A stretch of DNA of 64,000 nt from Marilutibacter penaei (GCF_014145395.1 NZ_JACHTE010000001.1:186001-250000), one strand, 5' to 3'; positions 19,796 to 28,538 are shown, counted from the stretch's first letter. Numbers and translations are program-made. Notes: generated by a model not told the origin, from the sequence alone.

Positions 19796-19821
19796 GGAAC
19801 ATAGTTCCATATTGCGGAATA
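19796..19821. promoter_or_regulatory. Degenerate operator before IclR gene 2
   Basis: GGAACATAGTTCC (19796-19808) is a perfect palindrome. Overlapping it, AGTTCCATATTGCGGAATA (19803-19821) matches the left-pair operator at 13 of 19 positions with the same 12-base spacing between GTTCC and GGAA. It lies about 52 bases before the regulator's start codon in the divergent gap, and is probably bound by IclR regulator 2 and perhaps cross-bound by regulator 1. Confidence 0.5.
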
Positions 19822-19873
19822 CGGTGGATATCAAGGATGCACCCACCCGGCCGCCGAACCGACCGGAGCCTCG

Positions 19874-20692
19874 ATGGGCAGCCCCAAACGCGACAGCCAG
19901 ACCTTCAGCCTGCCGATCGATGCCACGCATCCGCAGTTCGTGAATGCGGTGGGGCGGGCGTTCTCGATCCTGCGCTGCTTCCAGCATGGCGAGCGCTACC
20001 TGGGCAACCAGGAGATCGCCCGCGAGACCGGCTTGCCGAAGCCGACGGTGTCGCGGCTTACCTTCACCCTGGCCTCGATGGGCTACCTGGAGTATTCCGC
20101 GACGCTGGAGAAGTACGCGCTCGGCACCGCGGTGCTGGCCCTCAGCCACGCCTACATGAAGAACAACGACGTGGTCTCGGTCGCGCGCCCGCTGATGCGC
20201 GAACTGGCCGAGTACACCCAGTCCGCGGTGATGCTGGGCGCCGCCGACGGACTGCGCATGGTCGTGCTGGAGGTCTGCCAGGGCGACCCGACCTTCCAGC
20301 TCAACCTGTCGCCCGGGGCGCGCGTGCCGCACGGCTCGACCGCGCTGGGGCGCGCCGACCTGGCCTCGCGTCCGCTCGACGTGTTCCAGCACCGCCTCCG
20401 GGAGCTGGAAGGCGAGATCGAGCCGGAAGACTGGCCGCGCATCCGCGACGGCATCCTGCGCGCGCGCGAGGAATACGAGACCTACGGGTTCTGCTTCTCG
20501 ATGGGCGAGTGGAACCCCGACGTGTTCGCGGTCGGCGTGCCGATGGTGTCGGCCGACCGCAGCCGCGTGCTCGCCTTCAACTGCAGCGGGCGCATCTCGG
20601 TGATGACGCGCGACCGCCTGATCCGCGACTTCGGTCCACGCCTGGTCGCACTTCGCAACACCGTGTTCGAGAAGGTCGAAGGGCGGTTCTGA
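19874..20692 (+). CDS. IclR family transcriptional regulator 2
   Basis: A 272-residue IclR protein aligned without gaps to regulator 1. Helix-turn-helix: RAFSILRCFQHGERYLGN and TGLPKPTVSRLTFTLASMGY; effector domain: RVPHGSTALGRADLASRP, GFCFSMGEWNPDVFAVGVPM and SRVLAFNCSGRISVMTRDRL. Both paralogues keep the effector-pocket segments nearly identical, so they may respond to the same or similar ligands while the HTH recognition helices differ slightly (LPKATVSRLTY versus LPKPTVSRLTF). It heads the plus arm of the right divergent pair, 41 bases before the permease. Confidence 0.92.
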   Translation: MGSPKRDSQTFSLPIDATHPQFVNAVGRAFSILRCFQHGERYLGNQEIARETGLPKPTVSRLTFTLASMGYLEYSATLEKYALGTAVLALSHAYMKNNDVVSVARPLMRELAEYTQSAVMLGAADGLRMVVLEVCQGDPTFQLNLSPGARVPHGSTALGRADLASRPLDVFQHRLRELEGEIEPEDWPRIRDGILRAREEYETYGFCFSMGEWNPDVFAVGVPMVSADRSRVLAFNCSGRISVMTRDRLIRDFGPRLVALRNTVFEKVEGRF

Positions 20693-20732
20693 ATCCACCG
20701 GGCCCCGTGGCCCGAACCAAGGGGAAGCACGC

Positions 20733-22112
20733 ATGTCCGATGCACGCCACGCCGTCACGCAGGCCACGCCCACGCCGGGCTGGCGCTGGGGGCCCTTCGT
20801 GTTCCGCCTGCCCTTCCTGCATTCGAAACTGCTGTGGCCGGAATTCCTGCAGGGCACCCTGGTCGCGACCGCCACCGGCCTGGCGCTGGTGCCGGTGCTG
20901 GGCGGCTATTTCGGCATGGGCTTCGAGGAAGCCGTCGCCTGCGTGCTGCTGTACAGCGTGTTCCTGGTCATCTCGCTCTACGTGTTCGGCGAACCGTATG
21001 CGCCGGGCTGGACCACCGCCGCGCTGCCGCTCGCGCTGGCCTACGTGATCGGCGGCTTCCCGGATCCGGTGGCGCGCTTCCAGGCGATGACCGCGTTGAC
21101 GCTGACGTATGCCGCGCTGGTGCTGTTCCTCGGCGTCAGCGGACTGGGCGCGCGCCTGATGGCGTGGATGCCGGCGACGTTGAAGGCGGGCATCCTGCTC
21201 GGCGCCGCACTGTCGGCATTCAAGCAGGTCTTCGTCGACGATGCCGGCAAGTTCCTGATGGCGCAGCCGATCACCACCACCGTCGCCTGCCTGGTGTGCC
21301 TGGTCTGCGTGTTCTCGCTGCCGTTCCGGCGACTGATCGAGCGGCGGCCTTCACTGGGCGTGCTCGCCGCACTGGGACTGCTGCCAGGCTTCCTCACCGC
21401 AGCCATCGTCGGCCCGCTGGTCGGCGAGGTCCAGTACGAGGTCGAATGGGGCCTCCTGCTGCCGCCGGTCGGTGACGCGGTGGCGAAGATGTCGCCCTTC
21501 AGCATCGGCTGGCCGCCGATGGAGATGTACCTCGCCGGCCTGCCGCTGGTCCTGATCACCTATGTGATCCAGTTCGGCGACTGGGTGACCGGCAACGAAG
21601 TGCTGCGCGAGGCCCAGCCGTCGCGCCCCGATGATCCGGTCGACATCAACCCGGGCCGCTCGCACCTGGTGCTGGCGATCCGCAACGCCGCGTCCGCCTT
21701 GGTCGCGCCGTTCTTCACCACCCAGGGCACGCTGTGGACCGGCGTGCACGTGATCGTCGCCAACCGCTGGAAGCAGGGACCGCGCGCCATGCGCGACCTG
21801 CACAGCGGGCTGATGTCCTACTACCTGATGGGCCTGCCCTTCATCTACTTCCTGCTGCCGTTGCTGACCGCGCTGAAGCCGCTGCTCGGCATCGCGCTGT
21901 CGCTGACGCTCGTACTGACCGGCTTCGCCTGCGCTTACATCGGCATGGCAATCCCGCGCGACAACATCGCCCGCGGCGCGGCGCTGCTGACCGGTGCCGC
22001 GCTGGCGCTGTTCGCGCCTTGGGTCGGTCTGCTGGTCGGCATCGCCGCCTGCGTGCTGCTGGTCGGGCGCGAGACCCCGCCGACCCCCGCGTCCACCCCG
22101 GAGGCCCCGTGA
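20733..22112 (+). CDS. UraA/NCS2-like inner-membrane permease
   Basis: A 459-residue polytopic protein with about 12 hydrophobic segments, for example GTLVATATGLALVPVLGGYF, MTALTLTYAALVLFLGVSG and PLLGIALSLTLVLTGFACAY. Its pattern resembles the nucleobase/ascorbate (NCS2) and SulP-related carriers of the APC superfamily, but I cannot name a subfamily or substrate. Long hydrophilic loop VLREAQPSRPDDPVDINPGR is between helices. Placed between the IclR gene and the thioesterase, it probably carries the pathway substrate or a product across the inner membrane. AAGGGGAAG ribosome binding site; its stop overlaps the GTG of the next gene. Confidence 0.75.
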   Translation: MSDARHAVTQATPTPGWRWGPFVFRLPFLHSKLLWPEFLQGTLVATATGLALVPVLGGYFGMGFEEAVACVLLYSVFLVISLYVFGEPYAPGWTTAALPLALAYVIGGFPDPVARFQAMTALTLTYAALVLFLGVSGLGARLMAWMPATLKAGILLGAALSAFKQVFVDDAGKFLMAQPITTTVACLVCLVCVFSLPFRRLIERRPSLGVLAALGLLPGFLTAAIVGPLVGEVQYEVEWGLLLPPVGDAVAKMSPFSIGWPPMEMYLAGLPLVLITYVIQFGDWVTGNEVLREAQPSRPDDPVDINPGRSHLVLAIRNAASALVAPFFTTQGTLWTGVHVIVANRWKQGPRAMRDLHSGLMSYYLMGLPFIYFLLPLLTALKPLLGIALSLTLVLTGFACAYIGMAIPRDNIARGAALLTGAALALFAPWVGLLVGIAACVLLVGRETPPTPASTPEAP

Positions 22113-22552
22113 GCCGCGACGCCTACCGGCACTTCCTGCCGATCCCCACGCGCTGGAAGGACAATGACGTCTACGGCCACGTCAACAACGTCGAGTACTA
22201 CAGCTACTTCGACACCGTCATCAACACCTGGCTGATCCGCGAAGGCGGGCTCGACATCCACCGCGGCGACACGATAGGCCTGTGCGCGGAATCGCACTGC
22301 CGCTTCGCCAGCGAGATCGCCTTCCCGGAAACCGTGGAGGCCGGCCTGCGCGTCGAGCACCTCGGCAATTCCAGCGTGCGCTACGGCATCGGCCTGTTCC
22401 GCGAAGGGCGCGAAGCACCGGCCGCCGAGGGCTGGTTCGTGCATGTGTTCGTCGACCGCGAGACACGCCGGTCGCAGCCGATTCCGCAACGCATCCGGGA
22501 CTGCCTGGAGCGCATCCGTATCGAAGCGACCGACGAAGGCAGTTCGACATGA
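22109..22552 (+). CDS. Hotdog-fold acyl-CoA thioesterase (4HBT-like)
   Basis: A 147-residue single-hotdog protein with RWKDNDVYGHVNNVEYYSYF, the characteristic 4HBT/FadM catalytic stretch (Asp in NDVYGHVNN), and AESHCRFASEIAFPETVEAG. It hydrolyses acyl-CoA to free acid and CoA. The start is a GTG overlapping the permease stop (GTGA), preceded by GGAGG; there is no ATG that includes the conserved N-terminus. Its stop overlaps the next ATG. It probably relieves CoA trapping or releases an end product. Confidence 0.9.
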   Translation: MSRDAYRHFLPIPTRWKDNDVYGHVNNVEYYSYFDTVINTWLIREGGLDIHRGDTIGLCAESHCRFASEIAFPETVEAGLRVEHLGNSSVRYGIGLFREGREAPAAEGWFVHVFVDRETRRSQPIPQRIRDCLERIRIEATDEGSST

Positions 22553-23682
22553 AGGTCCGCGCCGCCGTGCTGCGCGGGATGGCCCTCCCCGCCCCCTATG
22601 CCGAATCCCGGCCGCTGCGCATCGAAACCCTCGAACTCGCCGACCCGGGCCCCGGCGAGCTGCGGGTGCGTGTCCTCGCCGCCGGCCTCTGCCACTCCGA
22701 CCTGTCGGTGATCGAGGGCACGCGCCCGCGTCCGATGCCGATGGTGCTGGGCCACGAAGCAGTCGGCGAGGTGATCGACGTCGGACCTGGGACAGCCGGC
22801 TTCCAGCCCGGCGACCGCGTCGTGTTTTCCTTCGTGCCGACCTGCGGCCACTGCGCGCCCTGCGCCGAAGGGCGCCCGGCGCTGTGCGAGCCGGGTGCGG
22901 TGGCCAATGCCGGCGGCCAGCTGCTGGCCGGCGGCCTGCGCTGGCGCGACGGCACCGGACCGCTGCACCACCACCTGGGCGTGTCCTGCTTCAGCGAGGC
23001 CACCGTGGTGTCGGCCCGCTCGGCGGTGCGCATCGACGCCGACCTGCCGCCGCGCACCGCCGCGCTGTTCGGCTGCGCGGTGATGACCGGCGTCGGCGCG
23101 GTGGTCAACACCGCGCGCGTGCGGCCGGGCGAAAGCGTGGCGGTGTTCGGCCTGGGCGGGGTCGGCCTGGCGGCGCTGATTGGCGCGGTGGCCGCCTCGG
23201 CGCACCCGCTGGTCGCGGTGGACGTGCAGCCCGACAAGCTGGCGCTCGCGCGCGAACTGGGTGCCACCCACTGCATCGACGCCCGCGATGGCGACCCCGT
23301 CGAGGCCATCCGCGAGGCCACCGGCGGCGGTGCCCTGCATGTCATCGAGTCGGTAGGCAACGAACGCGTGCTGGCCCAGGCCTATGCGGCGACGCGACGG
23401 GGCGGCAGCACGATCACCGTGGGCCTGCCGCCGCCGGACCGCATGTTCAGCGTGCCGGCCGTCAGCCTGGTGGCCGAAGAGCGCAGCGTGCGCGGCTCGT
23501 ACATGGGCTCGGCGGTGCCCTCGCGCGACATCCCGCGCTACATCGACCTGTACCGCGCGGGCCGGCTGCCGGTGGATCGCCTGCTGACCCACACGCTGGC
23601 GCTCGACGAGATCAATACCGGCTTCGACCGCCTCGCGCGCGGCGAGGCGATCCGCCAGGTGGTCGAACTCGCGCCGGATTGA
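22549..23682 (+). CDS. Zinc-dependent alcohol dehydrogenase
   Basis: A 377-residue medium-chain dehydrogenase with both zinc sites: catalytic AGLCHSDLSVIEG and GHEAVGEVIDVG, structural CGHCAPCAEGRPALC. The Rossmann motif is AVFGLGGVGLAALIGAVAAS followed by VAVDVQPDKLALARELGA (Asp, so NAD-preferring). GCAVMTGVGAVVNTARVRPG links it to the class III/aryl-alcohol branch. It would oxidise an alcohol to an aldehyde upstream of acid activation. ATGA overlap with the thioesterase. Last gene of the right operon. Confidence 0.92.
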   Translation: MKVRAAVLRGMALPAPYAESRPLRIETLELADPGPGELRVRVLAAGLCHSDLSVIEGTRPRPMPMVLGHEAVGEVIDVGPGTAGFQPGDRVVFSFVPTCGHCAPCAEGRPALCEPGAVANAGGQLLAGGLRWRDGTGPLHHHLGVSCFSEATVVSARSAVRIDADLPPRTAALFGCAVMTGVGAVVNTARVRPGESVAVFGLGGVGLAALIGAVAASAHPLVAVDVQPDKLALARELGATHCIDARDGDPVEAIREATGGGALHVIESVGNERVLAQAYAATRRGGSTITVGLPPPDRMFSVPAVSLVAEERSVRGSYMGSAVPSRDIPRYIDLYRAGRLPVDRLLTHTLALDEINTGFDRLARGEAIRQVVELAPD

Positions 23683-23787
23683 CCCGGGACCGTCGCACGT
23701 TCTTCACAAGGTCTTCCTCAGGCGACCTTCAGAGTGGCGCCGGGGATTGCCGCAGCGGCCCACGGCCGTTCGGCCACCGTCCATGAC

Positions 23788-23802
23788 CCGGCCGCGGGCC
23801 GG
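23788..23802. terminator. Palindromic hairpin after the ADH gene
   Basis: CCGGCCGCGGGCCGG is a perfect 6-base stem with a 3-base loop, 106 bases past the alcohol dehydrogenase stop and 24 bases before the DUF1622 start. No T-run follows. It may mark the end of the catabolic island's last operon, but the evidence is weak. Confidence 0.25.
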
Positions 23803-23825
23803 CGTCGCCAACAGCGAGGTGGATG

Positions 23826-24203
23826 ATGGAAGAGATGCTCCGCGAGGCCAGCGAATACATCGCCCTCGCACTGGAAGCCCTTTCCGTGCTCACGGTCCTC
23901 GTCGGCGCGATCGACGCCCTGCTCCGCATGGCCCCTGCACTGCGCGTTCGGCGCGGCAGCCACGGCGCGCGGCGCGCGGCCTGGCTGAGCCTCGCCCGCT
24001 GGCTGCTGCTGGGCCTTGAGTTCATGCTCGCCGCCGACATCGTCCGCACGGTGATCTCGCCCGACTGGAACGACATCGGCCAACTGGCCGCGATCGCGGT
24101 CATCCGCACCTTCCTCAACTACTTCCTCGAACGCGACCTCGATGCCGCGGAGGAGATGGACGAGAAGAAGAAGGTCGAGCCGGTGCCGGCCGAGCTGTCC
24201 TGA
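23826..24203 (+). CDS. DUF1622 family membrane protein
   Basis: A 125-residue protein with three hydrophobic segments (ALEALSVLTVLVGAIDALL, SLARWLLLGLEFMLAADIV and IAVIRTFLNYFLERDLDA) that matches the DUF1622 small membrane family. The functional role of the family is unknown. Two ATGs (23823, 23826) follow GAGGTGG; the second has better spacing. The charged C-terminal tail (EEMDEKKKVEP) is cytoplasmic or periplasmic. It is 34 bases upstream of the MarC gene and probably cotranscribed. Confidence 0.8.
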   Translation: MEEMLREASEYIALALEALSVLTVLVGAIDALLRMAPALRVRRGSHGARRAAWLSLARWLLLGLEFMLAADIVRTVISPDWNDIGQLAAIAVIRTFLNYFLERDLDAAEEMDEKKKVEPVPAELS

Positions 24204-24237
24204 ACCCACCGCCGCCCCACCGGAAGGAGGTGTCGCC

Positions 24238-24918
24238 ATGCAGACCGTCCCGCTCGCCGTCGTGCTGATCGCCGCCGCCCCGGGCCTGCCGCTGGCGGGC
24301 ACGGGCTACCGGTTCGGTTACGACGAGCTGTTCCTGCTCTTCTTCATCATGCTGGGGCCATTCAAGGCGATGGGGGCCTATTTCGCCGCGACCCGCACGC
24401 TCGACGCCCCGGCGGTGCGCCGGCTGGGGCTGAAGATGTTCGGGCTCAGCGTCATCGCGATCCTGCTGGCCGGCAGCATCGGCGCGGCGATCCTGGCCAA
24501 ATGGCAGATCGACGTTGCTGTCATGCAACTGGTGGCGGGGCTGGTGTTCTTCCTGGTGGCGATCCAGCTCGTACTGGTGCAGTACCGCGCACCGGCGGCC
24601 CCGTCGCCGGAGCAGGCCACCTCGTCGCCGCTGATGCACCTGGTATTCCCCGTCACGGTGACGCCGTACGGCATTGCCGCCGTGATCGCCGCGATGGCCT
24701 TGAGCCAGGACGCTTCGCGCTCGGCGTCCGTGCTGGGACTCGCGGTCGCGGTGATGGTCCTGGACCTGCTGGCGTTCCTTGGCGTTCGTTTCATCATGAA
24801 GTGGATCGGACCGGTCCCGCTGAAGATCGTCAGCGCGGTACTCGGCATCCTGCAGGTCGCGCTGGCCACGCAGCTCATCATCGATGCGGTCGGGCAGATG
24901 CTCCGCGCCATGCCCTGA
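24238..24918 (+). CDS. MarC family integral membrane protein
   Basis: A 226-residue, six-helix MarC/SnatA-like protein. Helices include ELFLLFFIMLGPFKAMGAYF (conserved GPFKA variant of the usual NP motif), LMHLVFPVTVTPYGIAAVIA (the second conserved half, VTPYG) and VSAVLGILQVALATQLIIDA. Despite the name, MarC is not shown to mediate multidrug resistance; some relatives export amino acids. An excellent GGAAGGAGGTG ribosome binding site precedes the ATG at 24238; the open frame from 24142 overlaps the DUF1622 gene and is rejected. Confidence 0.88.
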   Translation: MQTVPLAVVLIAAAPGLPLAGTGYRFGYDELFLLFFIMLGPFKAMGAYFAATRTLDAPAVRRLGLKMFGLSVIAILLAGSIGAAILAKWQIDVAVMQLVAGLVFFLVAIQLVLVQYRAPAAPSPEQATSSPLMHLVFPVTVTPYGIAAVIAAMALSQDASRSASVLGLAVAVMVLDLLAFLGVRFIMKWIGPVPLKIVSAVLGILQVALATQLIIDAVGQMLRAMP

Positions 24919-24978
24919 CCCCGGCTGAAGACGCGCTCGCGTAGAGTGGACCTTCCGCCCAAGGACCCGTCCCCGACG

Positions 24979-25923
24979 ATGCAGAACGAGACTTCCCCCA
25001 CGGCCGAGCGTCCGGGCATGGCCTGGATCGAGGGCGGTGCCTTCCTGATGGGCTCCGACCAGCACTACCCCGAAGAGGCGCCTGCGCACCGGGTTTCGGT
25101 GGGCGGCTTCTGGATCGACCGCCACTGCGTGACCAACGATGAGTTCGCGCGCTTCGTCGAGGCCACCGGCCACGTGACGAAGGCCGAGCAACCGGCCGAT
25201 CCCGCCGACTACCCGGGCGCCGACCCGGCCCTGCTGGCGCCCGCCTCCGTCGTCTTCATCCCCACGCCCGGGCCGGTCGACCTGCGCAACCACTACCACT
25301 GGTGGCACTACGTGGCCGGCGCCGACTGGCGCCACCCGCACGGTCCGGGCAGCTCGGTCGACGGCAAGGGCGACCACCCGGTGGTGCATGTCGCCTTCGA
25401 GGACGCCGCCGCCTATGCCGCCTGGGCCGGCAAGCGCCTGCCCACCGAAGCCGAATGGGAATTCGCCGCGCGCGGCGGCCTGGATGCCGCCGAGTTCTGC
25501 TGGGGCGACGACTTCGTGCCCGGCGGCGCGCACATGGCCAATACGTGGCAGGGCGAGTTCCCGTGGCAGAACCTGGAGGAAGACGGCCATGCCGGGACCG
25601 CGCCGGTCGGCAGCTTCCCGCCGAATGGACACGGCCTGTTCGACATGGCCGGCAATGTCTGGGAGTGGACCACCGACTGGTACCAGGAGCACACCGCGAT
25701 TCCACAGCACGCCTGCTGCACGCTGGAAAACCCGCGCGGCGGCACCGCCGAGGCCAGCATCGACCCGCGCAACCCGGCGGTCAGGATCCCGCGTCGCGTC
25801 ATGAAGGGCGGCTCCCACCTGTGCGCGCCGAACTACTGCCGCCGCTATCGCCCCGCGGCGCGCATGGCGCAGCCGGTCGATACCTCGACCTGCCACCTCG
25901 GCTTCAGGTGCGTGGCGGACTGA
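24979..25923 (+). CDS. Formylglycine-generating enzyme family sulfatase activator
   Basis: A 314-residue FGE/SUMF1-fold protein. N-terminal GGAFLMGSDQHYPEEAPAHR, central KRLPTEAEWEFAARGG and GNVWEWTTDWYQ, and the C-terminal GGSHLCAPNYCRRYRPAAR are present. The two cysteines (about residues 282 and 287) match the copper-binding catalytic pair of true aerobic FGE, which many relatives (EgtB-like, PvdO-like) lack, so it should convert a sulfatase Cys to formylglycine. A likely client sulfatase lies at 26478 on the opposite strand. There is no signal peptide, so modification is cytoplasmic. ATG at 24979 is preferred over an in-frame GTG at 24946. Confidence 0.9.
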   Translation: MQNETSPTAERPGMAWIEGGAFLMGSDQHYPEEAPAHRVSVGGFWIDRHCVTNDEFARFVEATGHVTKAEQPADPADYPGADPALLAPASVVFIPTPGPVDLRNHYHWWHYVAGADWRHPHGPGSSVDGKGDHPVVHVAFEDAAAYAAWAGKRLPTEAEWEFAARGGLDAAEFCWGDDFVPGGAHMANTWQGEFPWQNLEEDGHAGTAPVGSFPPNGHGLFDMAGNVWEWTTDWYQEHTAIPQHACCTLENPRGGTAEASIDPRNPAVRIPRRVMKGGSHLCAPNYCRRYRPAARMAQPVDTSTCHLGFRCVAD

Positions 25924-25968
25924 GCGCCGCGAAGCGGGGCCACCGCGCGGACGGCGGCTCGGCGACGG

Positions 25969-26421
25969 TTACCAGATCACCAGGCTGACAAACGCGAACA
26001 CGCCCAGGATCGCGACCATCCCGCAGACCCACAGCGCGAGGTTCCACTGACCCTGCAGGCCCATCTCGCGCAGCGCATTCACCCGGCGCCGATGCTGCAC
26101 CACCGCCATGCACAGCGCGGTCGTGCCGATGGTGATCATCGCCAGGCCGACGGTATCCGAGGCCCAGGTCTGGTTGAAGGCGCCACGGACCGGCTCGCCG
26201 CGCTGTTCCGACAGGTACTGGAAGAACTTGGCGAGGGTGAAGCCGAAGCTGATCAGCGACAGCGAGGTCCGCAGCCACGACATCAGGGTGCGCTCGAACG
26301 ACAGGAAGCTGCGCTCGAGCGAAAGTGTGGTCCGCTTTTCCGACAACTGGGTGCTGTGGTCCGGGCCGGTGGCATCGACGCTGGTATTCAAGGTATTCCC
26401 TCGTGGGCTTCCATCCAACAT
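25969..26421 (-). CDS. DUF202 (YidH-like) membrane protein
   Basis: A ~150-residue small membrane protein. TTLSLERSFLSFERTLMSWL is the DUF202 signature (Leu-Glu-Arg-Thr-x-Leu-type), followed by three hydrophobic helices (LSLISFGFTLAKFF, VGLAMITIGTTALCMAV, ALWVCGMVAILGVFAFVSL). Function unknown. The first ATG (26421) has no visible ribosome binding site; a TTG some 30 bases further in, preceded by GAGGGAA, is an alternative that would shorten the tail without touching the domain. It lies between the FGE and sulfatase genes. Confidence 0.82.
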   Translation of the reverse strand: MLDGSPRGNTLNTSVDATGPDHSTQLSEKRTTLSLERSFLSFERTLMSWLRTSLSLISFGFTLAKFFQYLSEQRGEPVRGAFNQTWASDTVGLAMITIGTTALCMAVVQHRRRVNALREMGLQGQWNLALWVCGMVAILGVFAFVSLVIW

Positions 26422-26424
26422 GAA

Positions 26425-26457
26425 GGCCGCGCACCGGGATCACTCCGATGCGCGGCC
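26425..26457 (-). terminator. Stem-loop after the sulfatase gene
   Basis: GGCCGCGCA and TGCGCGGCC form a perfect 9-base stem with a 15-base loop between the sulfatase stop (26478) and the DUF202 start (26421). Its position fits intrinsic termination or attenuation of the sulfatase transcript; there is no T-run. Confidence 0.4.
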
Positions 26458-26477
26458 GCTTTCACCCCGCTGCGCGA

Positions 26478-28028
26478 TCAGCCGCCGCCGGCGGCCGCCG
26501 TCTCCATCTTGGCCACGACCTCGTCGATCCCGAAGCTCGCCGCCTTCTGTCGCGGTGGGAACTCCTTGAAGGTACCCAGGAACTCCGCCACGCCGTTCTG
26601 CGCCGGGACCAGAATGAACACGTGATCGAGCAGCCAGTCGTAATAGGTGTTCGACGTGATGTCGGCACGTTCGTAGGGGTCGGTGCGCAGGTTGAAGATC
26701 TTCGGCACCCGCAAGGTCACCAGTGGTTCCGCCCAGATCTGCAGCGTGCCCGCGCACCGCTGTTCCATGAACACGACCTTCCAGTTGTCGTACCTCAGGC
26801 ACGCAAGGTCGCCATCGTCGGTGAAGTAGAAGAAGCCCTTGCGCTCGTGCTTCTTGGCCTTTCCGGTGAAGTACGGGACCAGGCTGAAGCCATCCAGGTG
26901 CACCTTGAACTTCTTGCCGTTGGCCTTGTGCCCCTTCTTGAGCTTTTCCTTGACGTCCGCGTCGCCCGCCGCCTCCACGATGGTCGGCAACCAGTCGAGG
27001 TGGCTGACGATCTCGTTGCAGACCGTGCCCGGCTCGACCACGCCCGGCCAGCGCACCATACACGGCACGCGGAACGCGCCTTCCCAGTTCGAGTTCTTCT
27101 CGTTGCGGAACGGGGTCATGCCAGCATCGGGCCAGGAGTTCATGTGCGGCCCGTTGTCGGTGCTGTACATGACCATCGTGTCGTCGACGATGTCCAGCTC
27201 CTCCAGCAGTGCCAGCATCTCGCCGATGTGCTTGTCGTGCTCGATCATGCAGTCGTGATACTCGGACTGCCAGCGCCCGGCCTGGCCGCGGATGCGGTCC
27301 TCGATATGCGTGCGGAAGTGCATGTGCGAGGTGTTGAACCAGACGAAGAAGGGCTTGCCTTCCTTGTTCGCCTTCTTGATGAACTTCTTGGCCGCGGCGA
27401 GGAACTCGGTGTCGCAGGTTTCCATGCGCTTCTTGGTCAGCGGACCGGTGTTCTCGATCTTCTGGCCGCCCTTGCCGTCCGACCAGCAGTGCATCACGCC
27501 ACGCGGGCCGAACTTTTTCTTGAACTGCGGGAAGTCCTTGTCGCTCGGATAGTCCGGCAGCTCTGGTTCTTCCTCGGCATTCAGGTGGTACAGGTTGCCG
27601 AAGAACTCGTCGAAGCCGTGCATGGTCGGCAGGTGCTCGTCGCGGTCGCCGAAGTGGTTCTTGCCGAACTGGCCGGTGGCGTAGCCGTGCTCCTTCAGCA
27701 GCTCCGGGATGTTCGGGTCTTCGGCGCGCATGCCCAGCTCGGCGCCCGGCAGGCCCACCTTGGTCAGGCCGGTACGCAGGCCGCACTGGCCAGTGATGAA
27801 GGAGGCACGGCCGGCGGTGCAGCTCTGCTCGGCGTAGTAGTCGGTGAACATCACGCCGTCGCGGGCGATGCTGTCGATGTTCGGCGTCTTGTAGCCCATC
27901 AGCCCGTGCGTGTAGGCGCTGAGATTGGACTGGCCGATGTCATCGCCCCAGAGGATCAGGAAGTTCGGTTGTTTCTTCGTGCCTTTCTTGCTCGCGGTCT
28001 TGTCTTCTTTTGCTGCTGCCTTTGCCAT
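26478..28028 (-). CDS. Arylsulfatase (FGly-type sulfatase with CTAGR motif)
   Basis: A 516-residue alkaline-phosphatase-fold sulfatase. Metal ligands appear in FLILWGDDIGQSNL (Asp29-Asp30), the active-site cysteine in YYAEQSCTAGRASFITGQ (Cys70, Arg74) and later metal ligands in MVMYSTDNGPHMNSW. The motif is C-x-A-x-R rather than the common C-x-P-x-R, yet Cys70 is still the residue to be made formylglycine. The N-terminus is Lys/Ala-rich with no signal peptide, so the enzyme appears cytoplasmic. FGE is encoded about 550 bases away, divided from it by DUF202. Substrate unknown. Start ATG at 28028 is preceded by a GGAG. Confidence 0.92.
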   Translation of the reverse strand: MAKAAAKEDKTASKKGTKKQPNFLILWGDDIGQSNLSAYTHGLMGYKTPNIDSIARDGVMFTDYYAEQSCTAGRASFITGQCGLRTGLTKVGLPGAELGMRAEDPNIPELLKEHGYATGQFGKNHFGDRDEHLPTMHGFDEFFGNLYHLNAEEEPELPDYPSDKDFPQFKKKFGPRGVMHCWSDGKGGQKIENTGPLTKKRMETCDTEFLAAAKKFIKKANKEGKPFFVWFNTSHMHFRTHIEDRIRGQAGRWQSEYHDCMIEHDKHIGEMLALLEELDIVDDTMVMYSTDNGPHMNSWPDAGMTPFRNEKNSNWEGAFRVPCMVRWPGVVEPGTVCNEIVSHLDWLPTIVEAAGDADVKEKLKKGHKANGKKFKVHLDGFSLVPYFTGKAKKHERKGFFYFTDDGDLACLRYDNWKVVFMEQRCAGTLQIWAEPLVTLRVPKIFNLRTDPYERADITSNTYYDWLLDHVFILVPAQNGVAEFLGTFKEFPPRQKAASFGIDEVVAKMETAAAGGG

Positions 28029-28461
28029 GATCCACTCCGGTGTGAGGGTCTGTATCGGTTCGACTGCAAATCCGGCGTTCGAAGACAGGTGATCCCTCCC
28101 CCGTGAAGGTCGGCTTCGAGTAGCAGGAATACGAAGGGAGCGTCGTTGCGACGGCCCACGTCGAACCTAGACCCGCATCCGTTAACGTTCCGTGCAGCTG
28201 GGAAGTCGGCTTGATGAATTGCTGCAGCGCAACGCGACGCGGGGCGACGCAAAGAAAGGGGAGACAATGCGATGCATGCAGGCATGTCTGTTGCTCGTGA
28301 GCAGAGCCGCCCGGACAGCGTGCGCGATGTCAGCGACGAGCAGGAAGCGAGTGGGCATTGAATCCCGCATGGGGGCGTGTCGCACGCGACGTCGGGGTGG
28401 GCATTGGGGCGCGTCGGTGGGCGTTGGGGGCGTCGGCCGGGTGGGGCTGCGCCGGGGCGAC

Positions 28462-28538
28462 CCGGCAGGCTCCAGGGCGACTGTCCCCCGGCCGCCTGCG
28501 GCGGCCTCCTCCTTGATTTCGCCCCGAAGCCTACCCGG
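28462..28538 (-). repeat. Structured repeat element, copy A
   Basis: Read on the minus strand, an imperfect outer stem (28462-28480 with 28519-28538) encloses GCGAAATCAAGGAGGAGGCC, a 7-base-pair inner hairpin (28490-28506) and CCGGGGGACAGTCGCCC. The same order of parts occurs in copy B on the other strand. The core shared with copy B is a 23-base perfect inverted repeat between 28503-28525 and 28635-28657. Confidence 0.6.

Noticed and set aside
24946-24978. GTG start adding 11 residues to the FGE
   Set aside because: No ribosome binding site and the extra residues are outside the conserved fold; ATG at 24979 is adequate.
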